This document shows positions 11,240-22,927 of a DNA stretch of 64,000 nt, piece by piece. How positions within the stretch are numbered: position 1 is the first letter of the stretch; each line of letters opens with the position of its first letter. The DNA comes from Gossypium raimondii (lineage: Eukaryota > Streptophyta > Magnoliopsida > Malvales > Malvaceae): NCBI RefSeq assembly GCF_025698545.1, contig NC_068565.1:4774001-4838000 (forward strand). The letters are read 5' to 3'. The notes beneath the pieces are model-generated. The model made no database searches, was not told where the DNA came from, and saw only the letters and a program-made list of their open reading frames with translations. The position numbers were made by a program, and so were the translations under genes.

Positions 11240-13150
11240 GGAAGACGGAATTTGTGAAGACAGATGTTTGCTCATCAGTGGCTGCTTGAACACCTTTTAT
11301 TAGGAGTTTCTCTTATTTTAATTTTAAGATGTAAAAAAAGTTACCGGGAAATAAATCTAAAAGATACAATAAAATTTAATAATTATCTATATTTTGTACT
11401 AATGAAAATAGTTGATTAAACATTAAGCTGAACATAACAATTATATTAACTTTTATAACAAATTTCTTCAGTAATTTTTTATAAAACAAGCTAATAATAT
11501 AAGAATATATGTTTGGGTGTCATAAAATAGATAGTGATATATTTATCAATAAACATAATTAATCAATGGATATCTATTTAAATAATTATAATTATTTGTT
11601 AATAATCAAATGACATTATCTTTGAATTAAAGAGACATAATACATTATTATGAATAATGGCAACTTTTAATTAATAATTTTTCATTTATAACTATTAAAA
11701 CGCTATATATTTTAAAATTAATTTAACATATATGACAAAATTTATAATTAAATAGTAAATGGGAAATTCTTACGGTTCCATGGTCTGTCTCTCAGCTAGT
11801 TTCTATCATTTCCTCAACCCAATCAAAGGAACCATAATTTTCTTTTAATTTGGATCACTTTGATTTGAAATTTTAATAGCGGAATTTTATGATAGGCAAA
11901 TTTAATGTCTAGATTTTTCCCAAATTATTATGCCTTAAGTCTCTAGCTCTTTTCGAAATTAATTTTTTTTGAGAAAATTGAGTTGGTATAAGGTTTGATA
12001 TTTAAAATTATTTGTTGAAAAAAAGGGGTAAATTTAGTCGCGAATTTAAATGAAGGCAAAGAGGTTCCAAGGTGAAAAAGATGAAACAGAACAAATGCTT
12101 GCAGGCATAAAGTAGTGTTACAAATCAAGTAATTATGTTATTTATTTGCAGAAGAAAGAGATAGAGGGTCCAATTGCCCCACTGCTCAACCTTTTTCATC
12201 TTCATCTTTCCTCCAATAAGTTGTGTGAAATGGACAAAACTATCAAAACTTACTACCTTCTTAATAAATTCAATTTTGATTTATTCTTGCTCCAGAAAAC
12301 AAAAAATTAAATAATAAGCTCAGCAAACGCTGAATTAAGTTTGAAAATTAATTATTTAACTGCTAAAATTCAAATCGATTAATTTATTATATAATTATTT
12401 TCACTCATTTAAACTTTATCTCTTTTAACTATGGTTTGGTGTTGCAACCATGCCTTTCTCCTACATCTTTTTAATAACTAGTCATTGAGGATATGTTTGT
12501 TTTAGCTTCCTCTTATTGTTAGTCTTCGAGGGCGTTTGGTAATCAGAGTTTTGGAACTCTTTTAGTTGATTTGGGCACAAATGAATGATTAAATAGTCAA
12601 ACTCTCTAATTATAGTGTTTGGTGAATAGAAGTTTGTAAGAGCTTGCTGAGTTAAAACCTCCAAAACAAAAAATGCAAAGATGGAAAACGTTTTTCACAA
12701 CTAATAATTGGGAATGAGATATGTGTGGAATAACACATCTGACGATACTTACTCAAAAGTTACTCCCTTTCGCCACATGCTCTCAAATCTAATAGGGGTG
12801 CCAAGATATCTAATACCCTCCATTCTCCCATTTTCACTTTCATGTCCAAAGTTCAAAATAAATCTCAAAAAAGAAAATAAACTTCACCATGAATCTAAAA
12901 AAAATCAACTATGGAGATTCATTTGCAAGATTCATTTTCTATGCTTTATTTTGATATAAGTCCGAGTATATTTTGATTTCTAGCCTTTTGTGTTTTATAT
13001 TAAATTAATTTTAGTTTTAATAGTATATTTTTTGAAATTAAAATTAAAATAATTCCAAAGAAGACTTAATAATAGTTTTGATAAATAAATAAAAAAACTA
13101 CAACCGTTGGATTAAGAATTTCCCCAATGAAATGTGAAGATGATTGGAGT
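11240..13150. other. Gene-free stretch between the RLP copies
   Basis: AT-rich sequence with no recognised gene. The first 100 bp are the 3' flank of RLP gene 1 (similar to the flank after 16658). An 83-codon open frame at 12708 shows no family signature. From about 13030 the sequence is homologous to the upstream region of RLP gene 1. Confidence 0.5.
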
Positions 13151-13231
13151 TGTTTGCTTAGAATTTAATATAAATGCATGCTCACCGCTCCATTTTACGT
13201 TCTCCTTTTGCTCGACATCTCTGAGAGAAAC

Positions 13232-16200
13232 ATGAAAGGGTGGTTAATACCCTTGTATTTTCTGTTATTTTCCCTCTTCTTTTCCTCTAATTCTTGTGCA
13301 CTACCACTATCGTCGTGCCCTCATGTCCAAAGTGCTGCCTTAAACCAATTCAGCAACTCCTTCTCCGTTGATTGCTCCTATTTCGACCCATGGGAAGCAC
13401 ACATGACTAAGGCAACCTCCTGGATGGAAGGGACAAATTGTTGTCTGTGGGATGGGGTTAATTGTGATACCGAAACAGGGAATGTGATTGCCCTTGATCT
13501 TACCTTCAGCTGCCTTGTTGGTCCTCTCCAATCTAACAGCACCCTCTTCCTTCTATCCCATCTCCGTCAGCTTAACCTTGCTGGGAATAATTTCAACATG
13601 TCCCCGATGGCATCCCAGTTTGGCCAGTTGACTAGTTTGACCCATCTAAACATCTCTGGTTCAGGATTTAGTGGTAAAATCCCCCTTGCAATCTCACACC
13701 TTTCTGAACTGTTGTCCGGTAATTATGGTTTGATCTTTGAAGCGCATGTCTTTGAAAATGTCGAGAAAACCTTGACGCAACTAAGACACCTTCATCTCTC
13801 AAATATCGATATGTCTTCAGTTGTGCCTACCTCTTTCCGTAACATGTCTTCTGACATAACAACTCGTATCCTTGAGGAGAATGGACTTCAAGGAAAGTTC
13901 CCCGAAGATGTTTTCCACTTTCCATACCTGCAGAAGTTCCACTTTGCAATATTTCTTCGAGAATCCGGGCAGGAACAGGAACTAGAACTCAAGTTCCCAA
14001 AGACAAATTGGAGTGGTCCCCTGAAGTCATTGCAAGTCCGACGTGCATATTTGCAGGAACTACCTGATTCAATTGGCGATCTTAGATCTTTGGAGATATT
14101 GGATCTTCACCGTAGTAATTTAAAAGGGCGAATTCCAGCATCTCTCGGAAACCTCACATAACTTGAACATCTAGATCTTTCCTCTAATAACTTTGGTGGC
14201 CCTATTCCATGTTCAGTTTTCAACCTCACTCAAGTTCAGTTTCTAGATTTTTCTGGAAACAAGTTGGTGGGTTCCCTTCCATCAAAAGTGAGTGGGCTTT
14301 CACAACTTAGAATTCTACGCCTTCATCACAACTTTCTCAGTTACAGGGTACTATCCTGGTTGTTCACTCTTCCATCTTTAGTTCAGTTAAGGCTCAATAG
14401 TAACAAGCTGAACGGCAATTTTGAATTGGACAAACTATCAGACGGCAGCAAACTTTATTGGAAATTGGCCAACCATGCTGCTGTTACATTTTGTGTTGAA
14501 GTGCATGCAGCTTGATGACATGCTGCAGCACATATGGTTGCTGTAACAGCAAGGTTTCTCTTTAGTTTCTTTGTTGATTAAACTAGTTGAAAATGAACAA
14601 GTTGATGACAACTTGATGCATTAGGTGTTGAATGACTAGTTTAGGTGGCTTGTTTATGTGTACAAGCAATGTTTTAATAGTCCCAATGCTGATTAGTGGG
14701 GTTAGTTGACTATTTGATGATGTATTTGACTATAAATGTATGTTTTTTCTAGTTGAATGAATGAGCTGAATAGGCTATCAGCCATAAGCTCCCTTGCTGC
14801 ACATTTGTGAGCAAGTAAAAATACTTCTTGCACCTTGCTTCATTGTTATGCTCTCTGTTCTCTTCTTTTGCTGCTGCCAAATGTTCCAACAAACTTGAGG
14901 TGCTCTCTCTCTCAGATAATGCTTTGTTATCATTCACCAGTGCAAGCAATGCCAATTACTCTTTGTCTAATCTTGCGAGATTAGAACTCTCTTCTTGCAA
15001 CATCAGCGAATTTCCAAATTTTGTAAGGAATCTAGAAGGTTTGACCGATCTAGACCTTTCTTACAATAGATTTCATGTTATCGAGGCAGATATGTTTCTA
15101 AAGCTTAAAGGCCTTAAAGTCTTGGATCTTTCACACAACATTCCGCTGTCTGTGCGCGACAATAGCGAGGTTGATCTTGTTTTGCCCATTCTTAATAGTT
15201 TGTTGTTATCTTCTTGTAATATAACAGAATTATCAAATTTCTTAACAACGCAAGAGAGTTTGGAAGTTTTAGACCTTTCAAACAACAACATTCAAGGCCA
15301 AATTACAGAACAAGAAAACAATTGGGGAAGCAACCTACTGACTCTTGATCTCTCTAACAATTTGTTGACAGCTCTAGAATATTATCCATGGAAGAGTATT
15401 CAAGTTCTTGTGCTTGGCTCTAACCTGCTAGAAGGGCCACTTCTAGCACCACCACCTTCCACGATGGTTTTCATAATCTCAAACAACAGATTAAATGGAG
15501 AAATTCCATCTTCGAGATGCAATCCAGAGAGTTCGAATTTCATTGTTTATCTCGACTTGTCCTATAACAACTTGAGTGGAGCAATCTGAAAATGCCTGGG
15601 CTTCAGACAACTTTCAATTTCGGAGTTGCAGATGAATAATTTTCATGGAAACATCCCTGATTTTTGTGTTGAGAGAGATCCCAAGTTACGAATACTTAAC
15701 CTCAACAACAAAGATTTTGATGGGCCATTACCTAAATCCTTGGCCAATTGTCTTCGTTTAGAAGTGTTGAATCTTGGAAACAACATGATAAATGACACAT
15801 TCCACACTGGTTGGGAGATCTTCCTTGGCTACGAGTTCTTGTGTTGCAATCCAACTATTTTCATGGCCAGATAGCCCATTCTGCAAATGAGTCATATTTC
15901 TCGACTCTGCAAATTTTAGACCTCTCGCATAATAAGTTCTCTGGTTTTCTGCCAACAACATACTTCACAAATGTCAAAGGTACGATGTATTTGGCCAATG
16001 TTCCAATGTTTATATAGGAGCTTCAGCTGACCAACACTATTACACTGAATCCTTGGTTGTCACAATGACAGGTGTGGACATCATGCTTGAGGGAATTCTC
16101 ATGGATATGTCGAGCAACAGATTCGAAGGAACAATTCCAGAAACAGTTGGAAACCTTATTTCTCTCGATGTGCTCAACTTCTCTCATAATCACTTAACTG

Positions 16201-16658
16201 GTCATATTCCTTCATCATTAGGGAATCTGGCAGCACTGGAGTCACTAGATCTCTCTTGCAACAAGCTTGTTGGGGAGATTCCTTCAGAGTTGACTGATCT
16301 GAATTTTCTCGAAGTGATAAACCTGTCAGAGAACCAGCTCGTTGGGCTCATACCTCAGGGAAAACAATTTAACACCTTTCTCAACGATTCCTACGTTGGC
16401 AATACAGGGTTGTGTGGGTTTCCCGTGTCAAAAAGCTGTGGCCGTGGTGATCCACCACCAGCAATTTTGGAAGAAGAGGAAGTTAATTCTGCATTTGGAT
16501 TGGATTGGAAATTTGTAATGATGGGTTATGGATGTGGATTGGTTTTTGGATTTTCAGCTGGATACATCATGATGACAATTCGGAGACCAAAATGGCTTGT
16601 TGGGATGGTTCAACTAGCAGGGAACAGAGTCCTGAGGAGAATCAAGAAAAATCATTGA
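13232..16658 (+). pseudogene. Second receptor-like protein copy, pseudogene
   Basis: Tandem paralogue of the RLP gene at 6962-11239, highly similar throughout. It keeps the signal peptide from 13232 (MKGWLIPLYFLLFSLFF), the LRRNT cap, LRRs, the GLCGFPVSKSCG cap, the TM segment (GYGCGLVFGFSAGY) and a basic tail ending at 16658. It is broken in several ways: a TAA at 14159-14161 where the paralogue has CAA; a 436-bp solo LTR at 14456-14891; a TGA at 15587-15589 (CCC-type codon in the paralogue); one-base deletions near 15800 and 16010. A 12-bp in-frame deletion near 13715 is harmless. The longest intact piece encodes about 310 residues (signal peptide plus the first LRRs), which could at most give a secreted LRR fragment. 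The copies presumably arose by unequal crossing-over; this one has since decayed. Confidence 0.9.
14456..14891. mobile_element. Solo LTR (Copia-like) inside the RLP pseudogene
   Basis: A 436-bp segment absent from the paralogue is flanked by the 5-bp duplication AACTT (14451-14455 and 14892-14896). Its ends resemble the TGTTGGAA...TTCCAACA termini common in plant Ty1/Copia LTRs. There is no internal coding region, so it is a solo LTR left by LTR-LTR recombination. It contains a TATA-like TATAAATGTATG near 14731 and matches nothing else in the window. Confidence 0.8.
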
Positions 16659-16984
16659 GGAAGATGGCATTTGAGAGGTCAGATGTTTGCTCATCGATGG
16701 CTGGCTGGTTGAACACTTTTTTTATAGAATATCTCTCGCTTGCTCCCATTATTTTAGATTTAAGAGTTTATTTTATATTTGTATTATCTTGTTTTGTTTA
16801 GGTTTTTGTCCATGTGTTAAATGGAATTGAATGGAATGATGTTCTCTAAATTAAAAACAGGAATTATCACCACTACATGGTAAGCATTCCTCGTAAACGT
16901 AAACATAAAGCAAATGGTATCTAAGAGTATATCATATTCAGAAACTGAAAACAGAACCACCAATTCCAAAACTAGTGAACTTAA
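16659..16984. other. Short gene-free stretch between RLP pseudogene and sulfotransferase
   Basis: 3' flanks of the two convergent loci. No feature was recognised beyond similarity of the first about 80 bp to the 3' flank of RLP gene 1. Confidence 0.5.
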
Positions 16985-17936
16985 TCAATTTCCAAAACCC
17001 AGACCAGAACCCTCAAATTTCATAGCAGTAATGTGGTCCAACTTTTCTTTCATCTCATTACTCATGTTGTTCTTCCAATCCCCAACACTGCCACGCCTGA
17101 AATAAAACTTGTACTCAAAGCCTAACCAAGGATCAGCTCCATGTTTATTCACTTCCAGGTTTTTAAGCCTTTCCAGGCTGCATCTCCACAACACTTTCTA
17201 CCTCTTCTTCCTTCTCAAAAGGCCTTCCAAGGAAACAAGCCATCCTCCTCGATTCCACCTTTGGGTCCTTCTTCATGTCTTCATATCTCAAGAAAAGTAT
17301 CTTCTCAGGCCTCTTTATACTTTCTTTCCAATAACTTAAAACATGGTCATGGAATGGTCCAAAGGCATGAACCCCTCTGCAAAAGCTGTCAAAAGCTTCA
17401 TTCATTGGCCATGGATCATTTCCATGGGTAGTAACCAAAGAGTTCAAAAAGTGCCACAATGACACAAACGTGTCCTTAGGGTGTCGAGTGATATACACGA
17501 TCTTGCAAGTTGAGTTTTTAACAGATTCGGGTAACATAGGGTAAGGGACATGGGTTCGGAATAGTCTTGGAGAAGGCATATATGAGAGATCAGGGTTGGG
17601 ATTTTCCTTGAAAAGCTGAAATTCCAGAGATGGCATTAGCTCATTAGGATGACGTTTGAGCAAAGGATCATTGTTATCATCATTCATGCAACCGATGGGA
17701 TTCATTATTGTTGGGATGATAGCCTTGAGCCATGTGGTGCCTGTCTTCATAGAAGAAGTCAAAAATACATCAGTGTCTTTTGCTTGGAAGTTCAACCTGG
17801 CAGCCATGGCAGCAGGAAGATGAGAACTGGCATACCAGAAGCCTTCCCAGTTGTAAAGATCTGAACAACACCACGTTTCTTTTGGGAGTTCGCCGAACAA
17901 AGTAGAAAATGCAGATGGAAAGCTAGAGTACTCCAT
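16985..17936 (-). pseudogene. Cytosolic sulfotransferase (SOT), single frameshift near the C-terminus
   Basis: Intronless, as is usual for plant SOTs. From the ATG at 17936 the frame reads through WEGFWYASSHLPAAM, the PAPS-binding P-loop-like SSMKTGTTWLKAI (about residue 60) and the 3'-phosphate site ITRHPKDTFVSLWHF. It continues with YWKESIKRPEKILFLRYEDMK and stops at 17163. The missing C-terminus continues one frame over (CSLERLKNLEVNK, then RRGSVGDWKNNMS, the second PAPS motif GxxGDWKN) to a stop at 16985. The shift is near 17185, where the family expects VELCS. It looks like loss of two bases from an ATGTGC-like run. Restored length would be about 317 residues, close to the family norm of 320-350. 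Such enzymes transfer sulfate from PAPS to hydroxyls of small molecules; the substrate cannot be told. Everything else is intact, so a very recent lesion or an assembly error are both possible. Confidence 0.85.
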
Positions 17937-19407
17937 GGAAAGATCTTCCCAAAATATAACACCTGGTAGATATAGGAAAACTAACCAAGTACAAGAAATA
18001 TAACAGCACTTTGCTTGAAACTAAGAGCTGATCCCAAGCAAAATTTATAATGAGAAAAAAAGGATAAAGGTAGGCAGCCCTAAGTTCAGAGAAAGTCAAT
18101 AAAACAAGTTAGCACTATATTTGTTTGAATAAATTATGAATATAGCAATTGTGACATGACAATGGTAGTCCCAGCTACACAAAAAAAAAGGCACTTTAAG
18201 AATAGATTCGTCCATTCCTATATCTCAGTTGCAAACCTATGGCCAAACCTTAAATCTCTAAAGACGAATATGTCGGACATGTATATGTTCTGTTCTTTTT
18301 CTAAGTTTTCCATGTGTTCGTAAGATTCTTTTGAAGGTCAAATCCCATACCCATGTCCGAATATGCACCAAACATACGCGTTAGACTCGTATACTGAAAG
18401 AAAAAGGAAGAGTCAGAGACACATAGCTTATAAATCACTGAAGAAGCAACAAAAATTATTGTCTGTCTGTTGAACTTGTTGTACATGCCAGCCTGCAAAT
18501 TTACAAAATAAATAGAACATATTGGAAGCCAATTACAGTAGAACTAATATTCACTAGAGTAAACATATCATGGAAAATATGTGGCTCACACTATGAACAT
18601 TAGGTTAAAGTACAGAAGTTACTTAAGCCAAATACAAATAGTTGCAGAAGTTTAGGTGAAAAAATTACCACATCTTTAGGGTAACTTTTCATTTGAAGTT
18701 CAAAAAAGTAGCTGGAGAAGTTCAACAAATGGTGAATCCTAAGCGTTGCAAATAACTAGGATAAAACATATATATAGCATGCCCTAAAGTTTGATTCCTA
18801 ATCTAGTTTCAGGCACATTTCTGGAATGATTCAAAATTAATTTTTAGGATTTACTTTTCATTTTAAGTTCAAAAAAGTAGCTCGAAAAGTTTGACAAATG
18901 GTGAACCCAACTTTAAAAGTAGAGTAGAGAGAAAATTAAAATGTTGCAAGAGATGTCAAAACAGAATTAGCTTTAAAATTGCTTTGTTATCCACTCTTTC
19001 TAATGACTTGCTTTTGCTAATATATTACACATAATGCTAGCATTATTATATGCTTTTATCATGACTGTTTACATGACGAACTTGATACATAAATAGTAGA
19101 CACTATAAGAATTGGGAAATTCTTATGGATCCATGGTACCGGATGAAACAAGATCATTGTTCTTCAAGAGACTGTGAGGTTCAATAAACATGTCAGCGGA
19201 TGGATGCACTCTGCTTCAGCATATAACAGTAAAATGAACATAAATATTGTCTTATTTTGCTCAGCATATGAAAATTACAAATTGTAATCAAGGAAAAGAA
19301 AAGTATCTTACAAATCATGAATAGCTGCTATCTCAAAAAATCATCATATTACAAAGCAGTCTCCCATGCCTATCAGTAAACTGGGTTTCTACCTCTAGCT
19401 GATGCCT
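17937..19407. other. Gene-free stretch upstream of the sulfotransferase
   Basis: AT-rich. It contains an imperfect direct repeat of about 55 bp (about 18683-18737 and 18852-18908, both with TTCAAAAAAGTAGCT and ACAAATGGTGAA), see the repeat entry. No coding signature was recognised. Confidence 0.5.
18683..18908. repeat. Imperfect direct repeat, about 55 bp, two copies 170 bp apart
   Basis: Both copies contain ACTTTTCATTT, AAGTTCAAAAAAGTAGCT and a downstream ACAAATGGTGAA. The spacing and divergence suggest an old local duplication of unknown origin. Confidence 0.5.
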
Positions 19408-19531
19408 TTAGCAGGTGTCCATCTCAGAGTATGAGCCTCCGTTAGGTGCATTATCTGGAGGTCCATATGGCATGGCGGAACCTCAGGCTGAAATAGCACC
19501 GATGGATGCATCATCTGTAATAGCTGCTCTT
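19408..19531 (-). pseudogene. Isolated last-exon-like coding remnant, unidentified
   Basis: On the minus strand a good acceptor (pyrimidine run then GCAAG, boundary at 19531/19532) is followed by a frame reading RAAITDDASIGAISA. One TGA follows, then GSAMPYGPPDNAPNGG and SYSEMDTC, then TAA at 19408. The amino-acid composition looks coding on both sides of the in-frame TGA. Either the first stop is genuine, or this is a decayed terminal exon. No companion exons were found upstream. I do not recognise the family. It lies 0.7 kb downstream of the phosphoglycerate mutase stop on the same strand, so it may also be in that gene's 3' region. Confidence 0.3.
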
Positions 19532-19899
19532 CTTGCAAAATAAAAAGGTCCAATCTCAGAGCATTTTTCCTTGGAAAATCTTAGTGAAGTATTGACTAAA
19601 GGGCAGAGGACGCCAATTAGAAAGGGAAGCAGCAAGCAGAGACAGATAAAGGACCTACAAGTATAAAAGGAACTGAAATGCTATTCACACGACTCATAAG
19701 TGCTAGCATGGATCCTATCATGGAAGAGCCATTTCACAGAAAGACTAAAAGTTCAGCTAATATTTGGCTAGGAATTAAATTGGGACATATAGAAAGTTAT
19801 GAATGAAAAACGAAATGTCAGATTAAGGTTAGAAATTATCATGGTACATTGCATTTTACCCTTGTAGTGTGCAACAAGGAATTGAACATCCTCACTCAA

Positions 19900-20030
19900 A
19901 CTATTGTTTTTATTAATAGGACAATCATGACTGAGTTATGGAAGCAGAGAATTAGCCTCCACTCCACCACATGACTGAGTCAGCAGTGGATTAGCCTCCA
20001 CTCGAACACATGACTAAGTTATGTAAGAGG
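19900..20030. repeat. Short tandem direct repeat
   Basis: Two adjacent copies of about 40 bp share ATTAGCCTCCACTC and ACACATGACT(G/A)AGT. Local duplication, origin unknown. Confidence 0.5.
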
Positions 20031-20199
20031 GTTGCACGTATAAACAACACATCTCCTTGATGTTATAACTCATAAGAAGCATTCAAAATTTTGATGATTC
20101 AAAGACATACTGTCATGGTTTTTTTTTTAGATCAGAAACACCTTATTCAGAAACTTAGAGGTTGTCTGGGAAAGAGCTCTTAACATCTGACCATGAAAG

Positions 20200-22927
20200 C
20201 TATGCATTTAATTTAAGAAATTTCCTAATGATTCCCATCATCTCTCCACCTGGAAACCGCCCAAGACAGCCCCTTGCAGCTGCAATCTCGTTAAACTCAA
20301 AAACTGAATCACCACAAAATGCTTGAACTTGCTTGCATTTTCTCCCTTTTTCTAAACCAATGGCTTCATTTAGGTCTTCACCTGCCTTAACAGTAGGAAG
20401 AGGAAATGGATCAAGGGAAGTTTCCAAAACACTAGACTCCCCACCAACTGCACCCACAAAATCTTTCAACCGGCAAATTGTAAATGGAACTGGTTCGTAA
20501 CTGTGATCTCCATATTCAACGGGTGTAGAATGGTCACCAGTGACACAAATAAAATATTGGAAGTCCCCAGTTGATTCTGCCTGCCACAGGAGCTTAGCCA
20601 GCTGTGCTATAGCTCGATCTACAGCTTCCAAGCCTTTTACTTTGAAAACACTCGCCTTATCGTGCCCTGCATCATCTATTGCCTGAAATTTTGTAACAGA
20701 ATGAAGTTGCATCACTTAATGATATGGAGAATATTATACATTGTGCAGAAGGCAAATATAAAAACAACGTAAAATATTTAAATCAGTACCCAAGATAAAA
20801 TATTCACAAAGTTAAAAGATTTTTTCCCAGGCAATATTGCATAAAAGATCCTTAATCAGCTTTTTCACAAACAAGACTGTCTTAAGGTAGGATTAAACAT
20901 AAGAGTATGCAAACTCTAGGAAAGAAAATGGGGAAATTGAAACATGCTGATTCTGGCCCCAAAAGGTGGTCATCAACAAGCATTTGCTAAATACAGGAAA
21001 TATTAACAAAGGCAAAAAACTAACGGATTGATAAGGTCATTACCTTAATGTGGAGAAATCCAAAATCATAACCATCTGATCTCCCAGGCTTGTGCTCATC
21101 CTCCCCTGGTACAAAGACACTAGGAGATGTTTGTAGAGGGGTAGAGAGTGCCTTAGCTATGGCAGTTGCCTTTGAAGTCAAAAGTGTTCGATAGTCTCCA
21201 GTTGCTCCAGGAGCTTCTAGGATATCAATATCAAGTGATAGGCCCAACCCTGCAATAATTTTTGTGGGAGCCACCATGCAAGGCCACAAGCCATGTTTCT
21301 TCTCGAATTGTGGAACCTATAAAGCATAGAGGAGGTAGTAGCATTTATTGGTATCTTACAATAGAAATGCAAGAAGTACATCAAATAGAAGAACAGAAAA
21401 TAAAAACATTTTTTTCTCCCCATTCAAATAAGTAAAATGCATATATAATTGGGAAATTTCAGGACAACACACCTCAATTCGGATACCACAGCCTCTTAGA
21501 AGGACGATGTTAGCAACACTTTTCCCTTCTGCTAGCCTTTTTGCATTCAAAGGGTGAGAAACCAGAATCTTTGATATCTCCCTGGATAACTCATTAACAA
21601 CTGCAGCTGTGTGTCTTGCTTCATCAGTATCATCTAAAGCCTTGGCTTCCAGAAGTAAGCGGTTGTCCTTCAATGGGTCAGTTCCTGATATGTTTCCACT
21701 CAGTCTAGGTCCTTTAACAACAACTCCACATCGGTGCTCTGTTGCATACCTGTGAGAGATCTCAGCACCTTAGATATGTTACAACAGAAACTTAATGCTC
21801 CAAATCAATTCTCAAGAGAGTGCATAACCAAAATGACAATGTTAAAGTAAAAACCTTGTTGATTAAGCTGGAATTTTCTATATCCTGCAGAACTAAGTGA
21901 GCGAATATAACAACATAAACTGACAACTACAGCAATTAAAAACATCAGTACCTGACTCTTACTTCATACTCAGGAAAAGATGGGAGCTTCATTCTATCCA
22001 AGGCAGCACAAAGGATAGGCCCCTCTTCTTCAAAATGCCTGTCAGCTCTCCTACTTGTAACTATGCCAGTTTTCTCATCCAAGGTCGCAAAATTTGACTG
22101 GAGACAATTGAAATATTGGATTAGGTAACCATTTACAATAAAATATCAAGTTATGAAGAAAATTATGGAACTATAAAATGTTAACTTGTTGCGAAAAACA
22201 GCAGGAAGATCTTTAAGAAAATCGTTCCCCTAAAGTAAGTGATCAAGTGAGAAGCTAGATCATATCTGGTAAGGAGAAAGGCACTAAGTTTAATCATTTT
22301 TCAGAAAGATAAAAGAATATTAAAGTTCACAATCTCAGGCACGATTGTTAACCTAAGTTTAACATTAAATTAAAATGAAAAAACAGCTAATGACCAAAAT
22401 TTTCCTCATTCATATCAAGCTAATATCTACATTAAACTCACAGCTAATATGTTATATTTGAGAATCATAAATCTGTTTGGATATTATCAAGATATCAACA
22501 TAAGCCATGCTCAATAGACGGTCCACTACAGAAATAGTATCAGCAAACAGTGTAAGAACTACTGCAGACAAGAAACAAAGGAAAAAGAACGAAACGAGAG
22601 CTAGAGCAGGTTACACACCTTGAATGCAATATCTCCAGGTGACATTGCCAACCCAGCCCCCATGGACTCAAATGCACCACGCCCTCGGTAATAGACTCTC
22701 GGGTCATAGCCCAACAATGAGAGGTGAGCCGTATCACTCCCACAACCCAAACCTACTTCCACAGGGTCCATAAGGCCATTAACTCCAGCTGATGCTATGG
22801 CATCCAAGTTTGGAACATCAGCAGCCTGCAGAGGAGTCTTATTCCCAAACCTTGGTATTGATACATCTCCTAATCCATCAATCAGCACAAATGCCACTCT
22901 TCTCTTTGGCTCTGCAGGACTGCCCAT
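20200..22927 (-). CDS. 2,3-bisphosphoglycerate-independent phosphoglycerate mutase, archaeal (ApgM) type, five exons
   Basis: Exons on the minus strand: 22927-22619, 22097-21952, 21749-21473, 21316-21044 and 20682-20200, all with GT-AG introns and compatible phases. They give 495 residues, the length I expect of plant homologues. Alkaline-phosphatase-superfamily marks are present: FVLIDGLGD (first metal site, near residue 15), GLGCGSDTAHLSLLGYDPR (active-site serine region) and CVTGDHSTP (metal-binding histidine). The C-terminus includes CLGRFPGGEMMGIIRKF. The enzyme interconverts 3- and 2-phosphoglycerate in glycolysis; in plants this archaeal-like form exists alongside the classical iPGAM, and its specific role is less clear (family knowledge). 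The ATG at 22927 gives MGSPAEPKRR with no evident transit peptide, so a cytosolic location is inferred. Intron 1 is 521 bp. The gene appears complete and functional. Confidence 0.93.

Noticed and set aside
12482-12959. Open frames near a GGGCGTTTGGTAATCAGAG sequence that resembles a Harbinger-type end
   Set aside because: No matching inverted end or target duplication was found nearby and the frames show no family signature.
18240-18400. Possible gene or element around GTCGGACATGTATATG and ATGTCCGAATATG
   Set aside because: Similar dispersed motif occurs near 34210-34340, but no ends, duplication or coding could be defined.
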